Of a DNA stretch of 49,999 bases, positions 9,647-20,214 are shown piece after piece. The stretch is taken from the NCBI GenBank assembly GCA_003427395.1, contig BFEA01000569.1:85368-135366 (forward strand), given 5' to 3'. Source of the DNA: Chara braunii (Eukaryota; Streptophyta; Charophyceae; Charales; Characeae). Position 1 is the stretch's first letter. The number at the start of each line of letters is the position of its first letter. Made by a program: the position numbers and the translations under genes. A model generated the notes under the pieces. The model was given only the letters and a program-made list of their open reading frames with translations, was not told the DNA's origin and ran no database searches.

Positions 9647-9913
9647 TCACAGGCCGGTCGTGCTCTGATGTACAGCAGGGCGCCGAGCCTGCGTGGACCA
9701 ACGGAAGTCCTGTGGCGCACCCCTTTTTGTCGGGGGTACTGCCACTTGGACTGGTTCATACCAAGGCACAACTTGGATGCTAGGAACAACAGGGGTCCAT
9801 GATATGTCTACAGGCTGGAACATCAGCTCGGGGAGCTGGTACAAGAACTGGTGCCAAGCAGGGCTTGGTACACAGAGGAGGGCCGAGAAGTCGTGCCCTC
9901 CGACACCGCTGCA
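9647..9913 (-). CDS. Unidentified proline/valine-rich open frame
   Basis: The minus-strand frame is open from a TAG near 9913 to 9647. It contains a stretch rich in Pro, Val, Trp and Gln (for example Trp-Thr-Pro-Val-Val-Pro and Pro-Val-Gln-Val-Ala-Val-Pro-Pro) that resembles Pro-rich linkers. The nearest ATG is internal, so it would have to be an exon or a decayed retroelement frame. No domain is recognised and there is no repeat at the DNA level to explain the composition. Confidence 0.2.
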   Translation of the reverse strand, partial: CSGVGGHDFSALLCVPSPAWHQFLYQLPELMFQPVDISWTPVVPSIQVVPWYEPVQVAVPPTKRGAPQDFRWSTQARRPAVHQSTTGL

Positions 9914-9959
9914 CTAGAAGTATAGTACAGAAGCACTCTTTTGTTTGCTAGGACCAAGT

Positions 9960-10860
9960 ATCAAAAAATGAGAACGGGGCCGTAACGCTGTGCTCCCGTG
10001 ACGCGCGTGCCACAACGATTAGGGTTCTTTTGTTTGCGTGGGGCTATGGAGAGACGTAGGTTCCTCAGCTGTCGACCTAACACGTGTCGAGCACGAGGGG
10101 GCACGAGCGTGTCCATAGTTTTTTGGAAAGGGAGGCGGAGCTTTAGCCTGGGCTTGTTGTAGATCTCAAAGCGTCCGCGTAGGAGAGTTCTTATATATGA
10201 ACAAGAGAACATTTCTGACTAGTTATGAAACGAAGAAGGCCGAGGTGTAGCATCCTTCCGAGATAACATTTCTTACCAGTATGTCGAAAGTCTAGTGGCT
10301 AACACGAGGGAGTATAGCTTATCGAACGGGAGTTCTTGTACTCACGGCTGAAGAACCCTAGTACATTCCCGTTTGCAGACTAGCAAGGGGGATTAAAGGC
10401 GAGAAGGAGAGCAGACCTGCGGAGGTTGTACAAGTACATGTCTCTAGGCAGAATGGCAAAGGAGAGTAAAGTTGAGGACGAATGCAGACGTTTTGAGAAG
10501 ATATGGACTACACGACAGATGAGGTAAGCGGGAGCAGTAGAAGCAGCCGCTACAGAAATGTTATGTTGACTACGGGAGTGCGACAATGTTGCTGCGGAAT
10601 TTGAGCAAAACGGCGTCAATGACATTTCTACAGTTGCGATGAGCTTCTCCAACCGAAGGTCCATTTACATCCTATCACATGAGGTAAAAGCCTCATATCC
10701 CAGCCTGGCCTTGTCTCGTTATCATAGTGTTGTTTCTACAAATCACTTGAGCCTCTCTGGTTGGGTGTACGTACTTTCCACTAACTATCCACTGACCTAA
10801 TTAACCGTGACAACCCTCTTGAAGTAGAGAAGAGGCTCTCAGCCTTATGAGAGTCGGTTG
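9960..10860. other. Gene-free region
   Basis: No convincing frame, RNA or repeat is visible. Minus-strand frames at 9961-10212 and 10380-10664 are short and lack recognisable motifs. The composition is even. Confidence 0.35.
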
Positions 10861-10865
10861 CTATC

Positions 10866-11110
10866 TTGTTCTGAAGAAGGGCGCTTTCAAGCGCCTTGAG
10901 TAGGGATTTACGAGCCTTTTTTTGAGGGATGTTTACCTTTCCATTCGTTTGGGTAGAGTCCCTCTTTTCTTTGCTGATTTTGTCCCCTTCTCAGAAGCTC
11001 GTATCTAGCTCATTCTGAAGAAGGGCGTCTTCTCTGCCCTGAGTAGGGATTTACAAGTCTTTTTTTTAGGGATGTTTACCCTTCCCTTCGTTTTGGGTAG
11101 ATTTTTCCTT
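10866..11110 (+). repeat. 144-bp tandem duplication
   Basis: Two copies begin with TTCTGAAGAAGGGCG at 10870 and 11014. They continue in parallel through CCTTGAGTAGGGATTTACGAG versus CCCTGAGTAGGGATTTACAAG, a T run, GGGATGTTTACC, CGTTTGGGTAGA and TTTTCTTTGCTG. The copies differ by point changes and T-run length. Nothing suggests coding. Confidence 0.8.
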
Positions 11111-11232
11111 TTCTTTGCTGTTTTTTTTCCGTTGTTTTTTTTTTTTTTTTTGTCCGTTGCTTATTTAGGTACTGAAATTCCCATTTTTCTTTTTTTTGCG
11201 GATTTAGTTTTTTTTTTTTTTTTTTTTGCTCT
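11111..11232 (+). repeat. T-rich tract with three homopolymer runs
   Basis: Runs of 8 to 19 T lie at about 11121, 11137 and 11210, separated by short mixed sequence. They follow directly on the 144-bp duplication. They could be tails of minus-strand retroposons, but no body was recognised. Confidence 0.5.
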
Positions 11233-11459
11233 GAGCCGATAGGGCAAGGGAGAAAGAAAAATAGGTAGACGTTTTCTCTGTTTCGTATGTACTGTATCGA
11301 GTGTCTATCCTCCTTTTTGGTAATGTACGTACTATCTGCGGGAAAATGCTTCCTTGGAAGGCAGCACTCAAAGGCGTTTCTGAGTCCCTGAGTCGTGGAT
11401 ACTGAGCACCAGACACGCAGTGTTACTGTTATTTCCTCCATAGTCCTCGTAAGCAAGTG

Positions 11460-12090
11460 AGGCTTGGAATTGGGCCAACTTTACTCTGTGCTATCTTTTA
11501 TTTGCTTACTTTAGTAGGTCTTAGGGCATACTCAGTCTCAGCGACAGCTCTCACCTGACGTTTTGGCTTCAGCATAGCCTTACCTTCAAGTTTCATCACA
11601 TGCGCTAGCCATGTGCCATTATACTTGAAGCCCTGAGTTTCGAATTTCAGATTGTCACCCAACCTCGAGCTATTAGGTTAGCCTTTGGGATAGCTGACAG
11701 CGAAACATACTTTTTTATTGGGTCCTGACTAGCAAGGGGGGTAAAGATACGGACAGGAATCAAGGGCTGGACACGCAGAAGAAGACAGGAGCTTCGGAAC
11801 CTGCCAATAGCAGGCGTTCGCCTGCAGTCGTCGGCTGGTGGGGAGAGTCTTGAAAAGGAGGTGCCGATGGTGGCGAGAAATTGGCGGTAGTAAGAAGTCA
11901 ATGGGGGAGATATTGATTAAGCAGTGGCTAAAAGAAGGAATGTGAGAGTCGGCGATAACCAGGAACAGTCGTCAGGTACGATTCTTTGAAAAAGTCAGGA
12001 GCTCAGGCAGATTAAGAGTACTATGAAGAAACGGCCGCAGACTTCTTATGGAGTTAAACGTACGGTGCTCGAACTGTGGGTGGGATCTAA
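11460..12090. other. Gene-free region
   Basis: No tandem repeat or RNA gene is visible. A minus-strand frame at 11647-11901 starts Met-Thr-Ser-Tyr-Tyr-Arg-Gln-Phe, which resembles the SYYRRF motif of gypsy RNase H by chance length only; nothing around it continues the match. Confidence 0.35.
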
Positions 12091-12129
12091 GATAGGTGTA
12101 TGTGATAGGGCAGTGCCATTGGCCTCAAA

Positions 12130-12475
12130 ACGGTGATGGTGAGCCATTGACAGCGCATGATGTCCATCTGAGGAATAGACGGGATGATATTCACGATGCA
12201 GGGAGTGATAATGGCCATGAGGACCATGATGATGATTATGATGATGAGGATGATGATCGTGATGATGATCATGATAATGATGATGAGGATGATGATGATA
12301 ATGGTGATATGATTCGTTGGAATCAGAAGACGGGGTATGGCGACATTGACGGCGATAAGGAATTGTTGGAATCGTTAGAATTACTGGAATCACCCCAAAA
12401 CGGTGACGACTATGATGATGATGAGGATGATGATACTGGTGGCATGAATCATTGGAATCAGAGAACTGTGGTTAA
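12130..12475 (+). repeat. GAT/GATGAG-rich cryptic repeat with an internal duplication
   Basis: Imperfect GATGATGAGGATGATGAT runs at about 12220-12300 and 12413-12435 each precede a copy of GGTG..ATGA.TC.TTGGAATCAGA (12303 and 12438). CCAAAACGGTGA appears before each as well, giving a diverged duplication. The plus-strand frame across it is extremely Asp-rich and opens without an ATG, so I treat it as a by-product of the trinucleotide period. A true acidic protein exon is possible but unsupported. Confidence 0.55.
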
Positions 12476-12678
12476 GGAAAGGGAAGATGATAATGCGGGT
12501 CTGGGTGGTGCACTTTATTGGGATAAAAAGCGATGTGAAGAGAGGAGAGTGGATTTCAAGGATTCTGGCGACATGAAAGGCAGTGAGCAGGAGGACAATG
12601 ACAACAGTGTTGGAAAAAATCGTACCTGGATGGGGAGGAGGCGGGAATGGTGAATTCCTTGGTGCGGAGAGAGAACGT

Positions 12679-12697
12679 GTGTGTGTGTGTGTGTGTG

Positions 12698-12744
<47 letters not shown>

Positions 12745-12831
12745 NNNNNNNNNNNNNNNNNNNNNNNNNNNNNNNNNNNNNNNNNNNNNNNNNNNNNNNN
12801 NNNNNNNNNNNNNNNNNNNNNNNNNNNNNNN

Positions 12832-12878
<47 letters not shown>
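12679..12878 (+). repeat. (GT)n(GA)n microsatellite spanning an assembly gap
   Basis: A (GT)n run (12679-12699) passes into (GA)n (12702-12744). Then come 87 N bases (12745-12831) and (GA)n again (12832-12878). The gap is almost certainly an unresolved part of the same dinucleotide array, so its real length is unknown. Confidence 0.95.
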
Positions 12879-12881
<3 letters not shown>

Positions 12882-12950
12882 ATCATCATTGAATCTTTGA
12901 ACATCATTGGTCAGAGAGATTATTGAACCTTGGCTGAGGGGTCCCAGACC

Positions 12951-13015
12951 TCCATGATAGGGTTGCGCTGAACCCAATTTCCAGCAGGTGCAGCTCCCCA
13001 CGAATAGATTGGAGC
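12951..13015 (+). mobile_element. LINE 3'-UTR fragment
   Basis: GCTGAACCCAATTTCCAGCAGGTGCAGCTCCCCACGAATAGATTGGAGCC-like sequence matches the same block at 14571-14640 (plus) and 13320-13375 (minus). There is no poly-A here, so this is a truncated or decayed copy. It shows that the 3' part of this retroposon family occurs at least three times within 2 kb. Confidence 0.6.
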
Positions 13016-13228
13016 CAAATGGCTAGTCTACAGTGGCTAGTCTTCAATTACTAAGTATATTGATAGAATCAAAGGCAGTTGCCTAAAGAATAGGCTTGAT
13101 CAGGTCAGGTTCTTCATTATCTAGTGGCTAGTCGTTCGTTGCTAAGCTAATTGCAGAATTTATTGATCCTCAAAATTGGTTATGAACTTATTACAAGTTT
13201 GGGTACAGTGCGTAGTGGGATTAGTTGC

Positions 13229-14540
13229 GAGTTTTTTTTTTTTTTTTTTTAACCACCCCCCCTGCGGTGCTAGTGGTGCTGACAAGATCAGACACCACTA
13301 ACACCCAGGGAGAGGCTCCGTCCATTAGTGGGGAGCGTCACCTGCTGGAAAGCGGGTCCAGCGTCCCTTTACTGAATGAATACATAACGAATACAAATTG
13401 AGTACATACTGGAAATTGACTGTGAAACTTGACAACATTGATTTCTCTGGCTACCAGAGGATTGACTGTGCAGGTAGTAAAGTGGGGGGAGGGCATCCCT
13501 TATGCCGCATGAAGAAAATACTGAGAAACATCAGGCATTGAGCCTCTTCACCCACTGATGGGCGTCAGAAATGAGCATGAAGACTTAGCTCTTTGTGACG
13601 CCTGATTCCTTTTGTTAGAAGCATGCCGAGTGCAGGTCAAACTACTACAAAGACTAGATCTCCTCCCCTCCCCGATTTCCGAATCCAACAAGGTATCCAA
13701 ACCATGCCATGACAAAGGAACAATAGCATCGGGCGACGGGGGGAATGGGTTGGGGAAGTCCTGCATTGGGCGGAGAGGGATGGAGGGGTCTGCGTCAGTC
13801 CAATCATTAAATATCATCCTGTAATTTCTGCTCAACTCTTGCCCCTCTTCTCCAATTTCACCTTTCCATTCAATCCTCCCCATGTCCCCCCCTTTGCCCC
13901 CCCTTAGCTAGTCATTGTTGAAAGATTTGAAGGTCTTAAGAATATCCTCCTTTGAAGAGTTGTGTTGTAGTTTGTCTTTAGGCTTTCCCATTTTGTCAAA
14001 ATATCTGTTTGAATTTGTTGTTTAATCTTGTCAGTGAATTCTAGGCCATTGAGTCTGGCCCCTTCCCATTCATTTGTACAACTCCTCTGCCAGATAGCCC
14101 AGAGGATAGCTCTTCTTCCCAGGATAAATAGATTTTGGGTAAAGTTATCATTTTGCTCAGGGTTCCAGACTTCCAACAAAATTGCTTTCCAACCCCATGG
14201 CCATTTTTCAAATGTCTCCAGCTGATCCCAGATGCGGTCCAACCATCTTTAGAGTCTCCAGGAAGATATGCTTTATAGTCTCCAGGATTTTCCTACTGGA
14301 AAAGACTGATTTGCATAGTTTACAGCAGGGTTCTGCCAACCCCTTCGCCTCCAGAGAGGATTTGTTGATCAACCAGTCCTTTGTAGGAAGACAACGATGT
14401 TCAATTTGTCACTGTAGAGAGGCTATCTTAGATGATTTTGATCTTACCGCTTTAAACGAGCGTACTTGCCTCAAGTCGTCTTAGGCGCTTTAGGGTGAAG
14501 AGGTCCCATCTTTGCTGTTCGCCCATAAAGTTTCTTTTGA
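13229..14540 (-). pseudogene. Non-LTR retrotransposon (LINE) remnant, RT C-terminal zf-RVT region
   Basis: Read on the minus strand, the end of a LINE polyprotein can be pieced out in three frames. First comes a Trp-Asp-Leu-Phe-Thr-Leu-Lys-Arg segment (14519-14452). Then a Cys-Leu-Pro-Thr-Lys-Asp-Trp-Leu and Cys-Cys-Lys-Leu-Cys segment carries Glu-Thr-Ile-Lys-His-Ile-Phe-Leu (about 14400-14245). Last is Ile-Trp-Asp-Gln-Leu ... Ile-Leu-Trp-Ala-Ile-Trp-Gln-Arg (14242-13904). The CxxC...H order and the final Trp-Ala-Ile-Trp are hallmarks of the zf-RVT tail of plant LINEs. At least two frameshifts and one in-frame stop before the Cys-Leu-Pro-Thr segment show it is dead. A 3' UTR follows and ends in poly-A (T run at 13229-13250 on plus). 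The RT palm and endonuclease are absent, so it is 5'-truncated. Confidence 0.75.
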
Positions 14541-14564
14541 ACTCTGAGTTACCTGAAGATTTAT

Positions 14565-14728
14565 CCATTGGAAGGGACGCTGGACCCGGTTTCCAGCAGG
14601 TGCAGCTCCCCACCAATAGAAAGGAGCCATCGGAACCTCGCCGACTTCTACCCTCTGGGACTCTTACCACCCAAGGGGTAGAATCCCTGACCTTGAATGA
14701 TGATTGAATTAAAAAAAAAAAAAAAAAG
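14565..14728 (+). mobile_element. 5'-truncated LINE copy: 3' UTR plus poly-A
   Basis: It begins GGGACGCTGGACCCGG-TTTCCAGCAGG, matching the 3' UTR of the minus-strand LINE next to it, but lies in the opposite orientation and ends in about 17 A (14711-14728). The region between the shared block and the poly-A differs from the other copy, so it belongs to a sister subfamily. It abuts the 5' break of the minus-strand LINE, so its insertion may have caused or used that break. Confidence 0.65.
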
Positions 14729-15229
14729 AGCACGGACTGCCCTGCCTTGTTTGCAGGGCTTACCAAATAAAGAAAAGAAAAAAAATGTACTGCCCTTGCC
14801 ACAAGAACTCCGCGACTGACCAAATGTGCAAAATGAGAACGAATCTTATGGTGGAACATAGGTAGATACACTGCCGGTAGTTTAGAACTTGAAATGTTAT
14901 TTTACCTTTGTGTTCTTTTTTTTTTTTTTGAGGGAAGAAGAAGTGTGTTCGTTTCTCATGCGACTGCGCCTCGTGACAGGCGGGGAGTAATTTACTGCTT
15001 TGTCAGGCGTATTTTAGGGTGGCTCTACTACTCTCCACATGCACGAAAGACAAAAACATGTTCTAGCAGAATTTTTTTATTTTTATTTTTTCAAGAGCTC
15101 TAGCAGAATATTCACTCTCCTTTTGCACGTTCCAGCGTCCCTTCTTATAGGAGGCGGGGCAACTCTGTGAACTGTACTTCTTGTTGTGTGTGGGGTGGTA
15201 CGGGAGCGGACAAGGCCTCAGTAGCTTGG

Positions 15230-15510
15230 TTTTCTTTTTTCACTTTGTTTTTCTTTTCTCCTGAGATTTAAGGATCTCGGCTCTTTACACGTCCATCCCT
15301 TCAGGAGGTCTTGGGTTCTGTCCCCTCTAGTCTCATGTACCTTTCTGGGCAAGCGTGGGGCCCGCCACCTAGAGATAGCCCATTGGTCCCCCCGAGCGGC
15401 ATTGAGCAGGACTCTTGATGTTCGCAGGGGGAGGGGACCGGAGGGGAGGTACAGCAACTGGCCCATCGCAGAAGCTCGGTCCTGATGCTACCAACTAAAC
15501 CCTAGCTGGT
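15230..15510 (-). repeat. tRNA-related SINE-like sequence (tentative)
   Basis: On the minus strand, TTTAGTTGGTAGCATCAGGACC (15497-15476) is a good match to a tRNA A box. A clear B box in the same orientation is not present; GAACATCAAGAGTCC further on is at best a decayed one. On the plus strand GGTCTTGGGTTCTGTCCCC near 15307 resembles a B box. The block may be two overlapping SINE fragments in opposite orientation. Confidence 0.3.
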
Positions 15511-15559
15511 ATCGCCCACATGCAAATGGGGTGCAGCCCCCGCACGTGCCTTCGTTGGA

Positions 15560-16020
15560 GGCTTGGACAGGGGCTGGCTGCTACGGCGGTCACTGAAATA
15601 TTAGAATGATAAATGAAAAACGCCCCGAACGGCAGGCTTGTGCAAATTTGACAAGTACTTGTCACTACTTTTCACAACTGCAGTTCAAAGTGAAAAGTGA
15701 ATGTCAACCTCATTCTTCGGAGGTACCGAAGAGGCTCGACAAAAAGAAGAAAATGTTGGGGCCCTATGGGATCACTCGTAAAAAAAAAAAAAAAAAAAAA
15801 AGCCTAAAAAGGAACTCCTGGTCAGAGGCGGGGAGCAATAGAATGCCTTCAGCGTGGTTCATTTGTTTTCATACTTTTTTTTTCTCCGGACTTTTTCTTT
15901 TTCGCTTTTATCCTTTCTTTTTAGTGGAAACGACCGTCTTCTTTGTATTCCTTCTGCTGGGCAAAGGTCAACCAGACGGTTTTCACAAAGGGCGGTACCA
16001 GTAGTGCCCTATTTTTTGGG
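15560..16020. other. Gene-free stretch with an A run and a T-rich run
   Basis: An A run of about 21 (15779-15801) and a T-rich stretch (15870-15930) are the only notable items. The plus-strand frames across them are extended by the homopolymers and carry no motif. Confidence 0.4.
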
Positions 16021-16925
16021 GGGGAATTGCATCTGTAGCCCACTTAAAGATGGGAATACCGGCTATACCCAGTCCCAGCGCCAACTTGCGCCTATACTGG
16101 TGGAAATTGTTGGCATGCCCAGGGCCGAGGTCGACCCAGGTTGGTACTGCAAAATTGTAGTTATAACCAACTACCGAAATGCACAAATTATGTACATGTC
16201 CAGACAATATTATGGGCATACCCAGGATCTGAGGAGGAGAGGCCAAATTCTTCATATACCCTGCTACCGGATGGCTGAAATTATGCTCATACCCAGGAGC
16301 CGTTGGGCCACAACGGTCTACTTGGTGGGCATCAACATATTTTCGTGCTCAGAATCCAGGGTCTGTGGCTATGTTTACTTCGATTGTGCATGTGCGTGAC
16401 CGGGTACACCGGATCACGGGGAAAAACGAGTACCCGTGTTGGGTGGGGTTAAGTGCTCATCTTGGGGCTTAACTTTTACCCCGGTCCACTTTACCGTTTG
16501 GTTGAGTGTTTGCCTCCGGATAGGGAGGTCACATGTTCGATCCTTGGATAGTGCGGACTTATAAAAAATGTATTTACAAATACACCAACAATTTCACACA
16601 GCGGAAAAGGTGGGTACTACGCAAAGTTGAACGGCCTCTGGGTATAGATGCAATTTCCCGTTTTTTTTTTTTTTTTTTTTTTTTTGACAAACGGGCCCAG
16701 TGCCCAAGGTTGATGTGCTCGGAATCCAAGGCCTGTGGAATTCGGTACACCTACAATTTCACACAGGGAAAAGGTGGATACTAAGCAAAGTTGAACAGCC
16801 TCCGGGTATAGATGCAAGTTCGTGTTGTGGGACTGGGTATAGAGGGTATTCTCATCTTTAAGTGGGGTACAAATGCAATTTCCCCGTTGTTTATTTTTTT
16901 TTGACAAACGGGCCCAGTGCCCAAG
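16021..16925. repeat. Fold-back repeat block with tandem 170-bp units
   Basis: The first 85 bp (16021-16105: GGAATTGCATCTGTAGCCCACTTAAAGATGGGAATACC...) is the reverse complement of 16800-16884, at roughly 80% by eye, giving arms about 700 bp apart. The right half also holds two direct copies of a unit from CAATTTCACACAG through GGGTATAGATGCAA and GCAATTTCCC to GACAAACGGGCCCAGTGCCCAAGG (16586-16711 and 16754-16925). A long T run lies in the first and a short one in the second. Between the arms the word CATACCCAGGA recurs (16108-16300). It resembles a foldback or MITE-derived complex. Confidence 0.6.
16491..16545 (+). repeat. tRNA-derived SINE head (A and B box)
   Basis: TTGGTTGAGTGTTTGCCTCC (16498-16517) fits a Pol III A box. 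TGTTCGATCCT (16534-16544), about 35 bp later, fits a B box. The intervening GGATAGGGAGGTCACA looks like the anticodon and variable parts of a tRNA. There is no intact acceptor stem, so it is a SINE head and not a working tRNA gene. Confidence 0.45.
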
Positions 16926-17029
16926 GCTGAATTATACACTCCACCGGAAACTGCGCCCGGTGTCCCTTACAAAAAAAGGCGGCAACCACGTTGGAATGAT
17001 CCAGGCACTCCGGACCGATCCATTCCGGG

Positions 17030-17440
17030 GTCGTTGTAGGGCCTTACCCTGTTAGACTTTCGAGCGTGAGTCGACCCCGCTGCGGGTCCCAGTTGGCTCT
17101 GCTCCACCCGATCTCATGCTCAAGGCGCAGAGCGTTCGTCACAGGGGTACCCCCACCTAGTGTTTTGAGATGGATGGGGGTGGTTCATTTTGCGAGAGAG
17201 CTTTGACATTGGGGATGTAGCTCCGCCCTCTCGCCGGATGGTAGTCCCGCCAATCTTTTCGTCAAACGTGTTTTCGTGATACTTTGAAGTGTTATCATGC
17301 AATAGCTCATTCCAATACTCAAGCAGTCCAGGGAGTTTATTGAGAGTTTTTCTTTTTTTATGCGTAGGTCAAGCGTCATCCTTGGGTTACGTTGTCGAGC
17401 GCATCGGCTCCCGTTTTTTTTTCCGCAAAGCATGGGAACC
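17030..17440 (+). repeat. Dispersed repeat X, left copy
   Basis: From CTTTCGAGCGTGAGTCGACCCCGCTGCGGGTCCC through CCCCCACCTAGTG, GAGATGGATGGGG, GATGTAGCTCCG and CCAGGGAGTTTATTGAGA to CAAGCGTCATCC, this matches the reverse complement of 39195-39565. It ends in the same order as the other copy but is followed, not preceded, by repeat Y. It appears to be part of a long retroelement terminal region. Confidence 0.65.
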
Positions 17441-17700
17441 CTCCCGGCCATGTCACGCAGGAGTTTAACAAAAATCGAACCAAGAGACAACTTAGGAACG
17501 ATGCAAAATAATCCCGCGAGTCGCCAAGACGGTCGTGGCTGCGTCGCTCTTTCGCCGCTCTAGCCGGGTGCGCCAGTTATACATCCTGCGGTCCCCTACG
17601 ACAGGATAGGTTCCCGCGGGGCATAAACTTTCCCTCCCTAAGGGGCTAGCAGCACCCTTAGGGGCGTATCCCTACCGAGCTACTGACCCACGTTTGAAAG
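17441..17700 (-). repeat. Dispersed repeat Y, left copy, tRNA-like (SINE candidate)
   Basis: On the minus strand GTAGCTCGGTAGGGATACGCCCC (A box TAGCTCGGTAGG at 17682-17671) is followed by CTATCCTGTCGTAGGGGACCGC and GTATAACTGGCG. The same order is found at 39583-39720 on the plus strand. The A-box match is close to the tRNA consensus TAGCTCAGTTGG. The B box is not clear, so the tRNA origin is likely but unproven. Confidence 0.5.
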
Positions 17701-18090
17701 TTTTTATATGCAATTGCAGAGTTAAGTCAACCGAGTGCGTTTGCTCGTTCGCTGTAGTACAGATACGCTTGGTTAACGCCAAACGAACCGGAACGTCGTC
17801 CGTTCTTAGAACATTCCTAGAACGTTGATCTCCTAGGTGCGGAGCAGACGCCGGTTGACTAGGACGGCGTCAACCAGGTGTGAAACCCAAATATTTATCC
17901 TAGTCCCTTGGACACACCGTCAAAAGAAAAAATATAACAACCATACATTATTATATCAAAAGGATCGACCGTAGTCGATGTAAACAAATATTCAATCTGA
18001 AATAACAACTAAAATGATCAAAATCATCATTAGATACATCTAATAACGCAAGATTAAAAAAAAAAAAAAAACAATATGACCGCCTTAGGT

Positions 18091-18461
18091 CTAACACCAC
18101 AAAACAACCATACAACCGTCAATGAGGAGTTGGTTTTCGACAATAACATAGATGTCGCCGACAAGGTAATCGGTTGCCTTAGTTTTGACTTGATGAGACG
18201 CGCTGCCAAAGTCATTCATTCCAACCAACCGCTGACCTAAGATTCGACACACATACCTGTCTTCGTACACTTTCAATCTTTTTGGATGACGGACTGCTTT
18301 GCAGATGATTCTTGATCAGGGGCATTGCTTGAAGTGTCACATGCCTCTCCCTCTAGAGAGTGGTCTGGGGTACTCCTCCTTGTCCGAGCACAAAACTCGG
18401 ATCTCAGAAGTCGGGCCGTCTCCACCGAATCGACAAAGTACCCTTCCGTAGAACGGTCCAC
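18091..18461 (-). CDS. Two abutting unidentified minus-strand frames
   Basis: A 62-codon frame (18461-18273) overlaps by 4 nt a second one (18276-18091) that starts with TTG. The second contains a protein-like segment (Lys-Val-Tyr-Glu-Asp-Arg-Tyr-Val-Cys ... Asp-Tyr-Leu-Val-Gly-Asp-Ile-Tyr-Val-Ile-Val-Glu-Asn-Gln). A single frameshift would join them. It could be a broken small gene or retroelement piece. I recognise no domain. Confidence 0.2.
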
Positions 18462-18479
18462 TTTGGGTCGATAACAGGG

Positions 18480-19855
18480 CCGACTCCTGAAGCAACGAAC
18501 CCCCGCCCCTGATGCTTTCTAGAGATAAAGGATGTATTCGCTGCAAGTAAATTTTCAATTATTCTCATTTTCTTTAAGTTTACGGTAACTTGGACGAAAA
18601 TAATCGAAGGAGATAGAGAATGAGATTCACTTAGACAGACACAGATAGATAAGGTCGTTCGTGATAGAATGAGTCAAGCTTAGGAAAAACTAAATCCTTT
18701 TGACCTTATCTGCTTTGTTTCAATTGTATTCATTCTACGACACACGCTGAATATTTTTTTTCAAAACAACAAGTCTTTTTAACAAGCAGGCAGCTAAAAG
18801 GTAGAAGGGAAACAATCTTTTGGATCACCCATGTTAACACAATCAACCTCCTTTGCAAGCGTTCTTCTACCTACATGCACTCAAAGCAAAACAATCAAGT
18901 TCAAAGGAAACCAATGCACCCCATTTCGCAAGTCAGACTTTTCCATTCACATACATAACTCGCACAACTTTCCCCTATCTTTTCGAACATTCAAAATGAA
19001 CAAGGTCAAGCAAAGTGTGGGTTCACATAGGTGTGAAAGAAAATCTGAGTCATTCTACTGACCTTGAGTGAAGTTTTGTCCGACTCACTCAAGAAGACCG
19101 GGTAATATGCCAATCAAGTAAAAAATATATGTCGTCAAAGCTCAAAATATGTGGCCCACAACTCCACAAGTTGTGACATTTCCCTTGAACCATAGTGTGC
19201 GTCGTCCACCAAGTGCCCAAGTGAGCAAGAGTCGGGCCCATTGAGAGAACTCAAGTGGAATAACCCTCCGAGAGTATGCTCCCATGATCAATTCTCATGT
19301 CGCCTCAACAACCCGGACAGTGTCAATGCACCCCCGATTGCAGTTCAAACGGCACCGCATCCTCTAAGAACAATTTCAATCAACCGCAAGTTCATGCCAC
19401 CTTCAATCACCATGTATGCTCACAATAGCCACACTAACATACCGGTCCCGATCACAACAACCAGTCCCACCTAGTCCCAAAATGGTCCCAGATGGTCCCT
19501 ATGTAGTCCCATACCATCGCCCACAATACCAGATGGTCCAGAACTCAAAACCACTCTCACTGAGCGCCGCAAAAAAAATAAAGATAGCCCTGGCTGAAAA
19601 CTGCATGTGCCACGAACCCCAAAAAAATAACGATGTCCTTCCGGTGCAAACCGCAAATGGCGCAACTCCCATAAGCACTGCCGCGAGCACTCACTCCATG
19701 CTCTCTCCATGCTGCCGGCCTATGCACCACTGTCACACAATCCCAACCGTGCACCAACATTAGCCCAACTCTAGCCCCAATTAGAATCCACCATAGTTGC
19801 CACACACCACAAAAAATAAAGCGCGGAACTGCCGCTCGCCTCGCCGTCAAAACCG
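18480..19855. other. Gene-free region
   Basis: No frame with recognisable motifs, no RNA gene and no tandem array is visible. From about 19470 short words (AGTCCCA, GGTCCCAGATGGTCCC) recur loosely. Frames on both strands at 19.4-19.9 kb are low-information. Confidence 0.35.
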
Positions 19856-19859
19856 GTAT

Positions 19860-20190
19860 CACGCCGCCGTGCCAAAAAACATTAGCAGCAGTTCCCACCG
19901 AAGTGCCGCTGCCGCCGTACCAAAATTTTAGCAGCGTAACCTCATAAAAAAACATCGCCATTGTCGTGTCACCAAACGGTCAGCACCTCCCCTAGCTCAC
20001 ATTAAAACGGTCTTGACGTCGCGCGGCAAATCCGACGGCACCTTCCCTTAAGACGGTCTTGACGTCGCGTCAGCAGTCCGGCATCACCTTCCCTTAGGAA
20101 GGTCTTGACGCCACATCAGTAGTCCGGCAGCACCTTCCCTTATAAAGGTCTTCATGCCACGGCGGCAGTTTGGCAACACAACCCCACTAA
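19860..20190 (+). repeat. 46-bp minisatellite
   Basis: GGTCTTGACG(T/C)C recurs at 20009, 20055, 20101 and 20147, exactly 46 bp apart. Each is followed by a CGGCA.CACCTTCCCTTA word. Upstream, GCCGCCGTGCCAAAAAACATTAGCAGCAG and GCCGCCGTACCAAAATTTTAGCAGCG (19866 and 19911) are an older pair of related units. Confidence 0.75.
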
Positions 20191-20214
20191 AATAGTTGTC
20201 GTTTGCCGCACCGT

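Noticed and set aside
11647-11901. Thr-Ser-Tyr-Tyr-Arg-Gln-Phe at the start of a minus-strand frame, as in gypsy RNase H
   Set aside because: The match is limited to about seven residues; the following residues do not fit the family and no RT lies upstream.
12096-12653. 185-codon Asp-rich frame
   Set aside because: It opens with GTG, its acidity comes from GAT repeats, and it contains a diverged DNA duplication; coding is not supported.
17803-17828. TTCTTAGAACATTCCTAGAACG resembling heat-shock elements
   Set aside because: The TTC-GAA spacing is three and not two; it is better read as two copies of an 11-bp word, and no gene lies beside it.
19416-19961. Overlapping frames of 115 and 134 codons on opposite strands
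   Set aside because: Neither shows a domain or conserved pattern, and both are supported only by the low stop frequency of the local composition.
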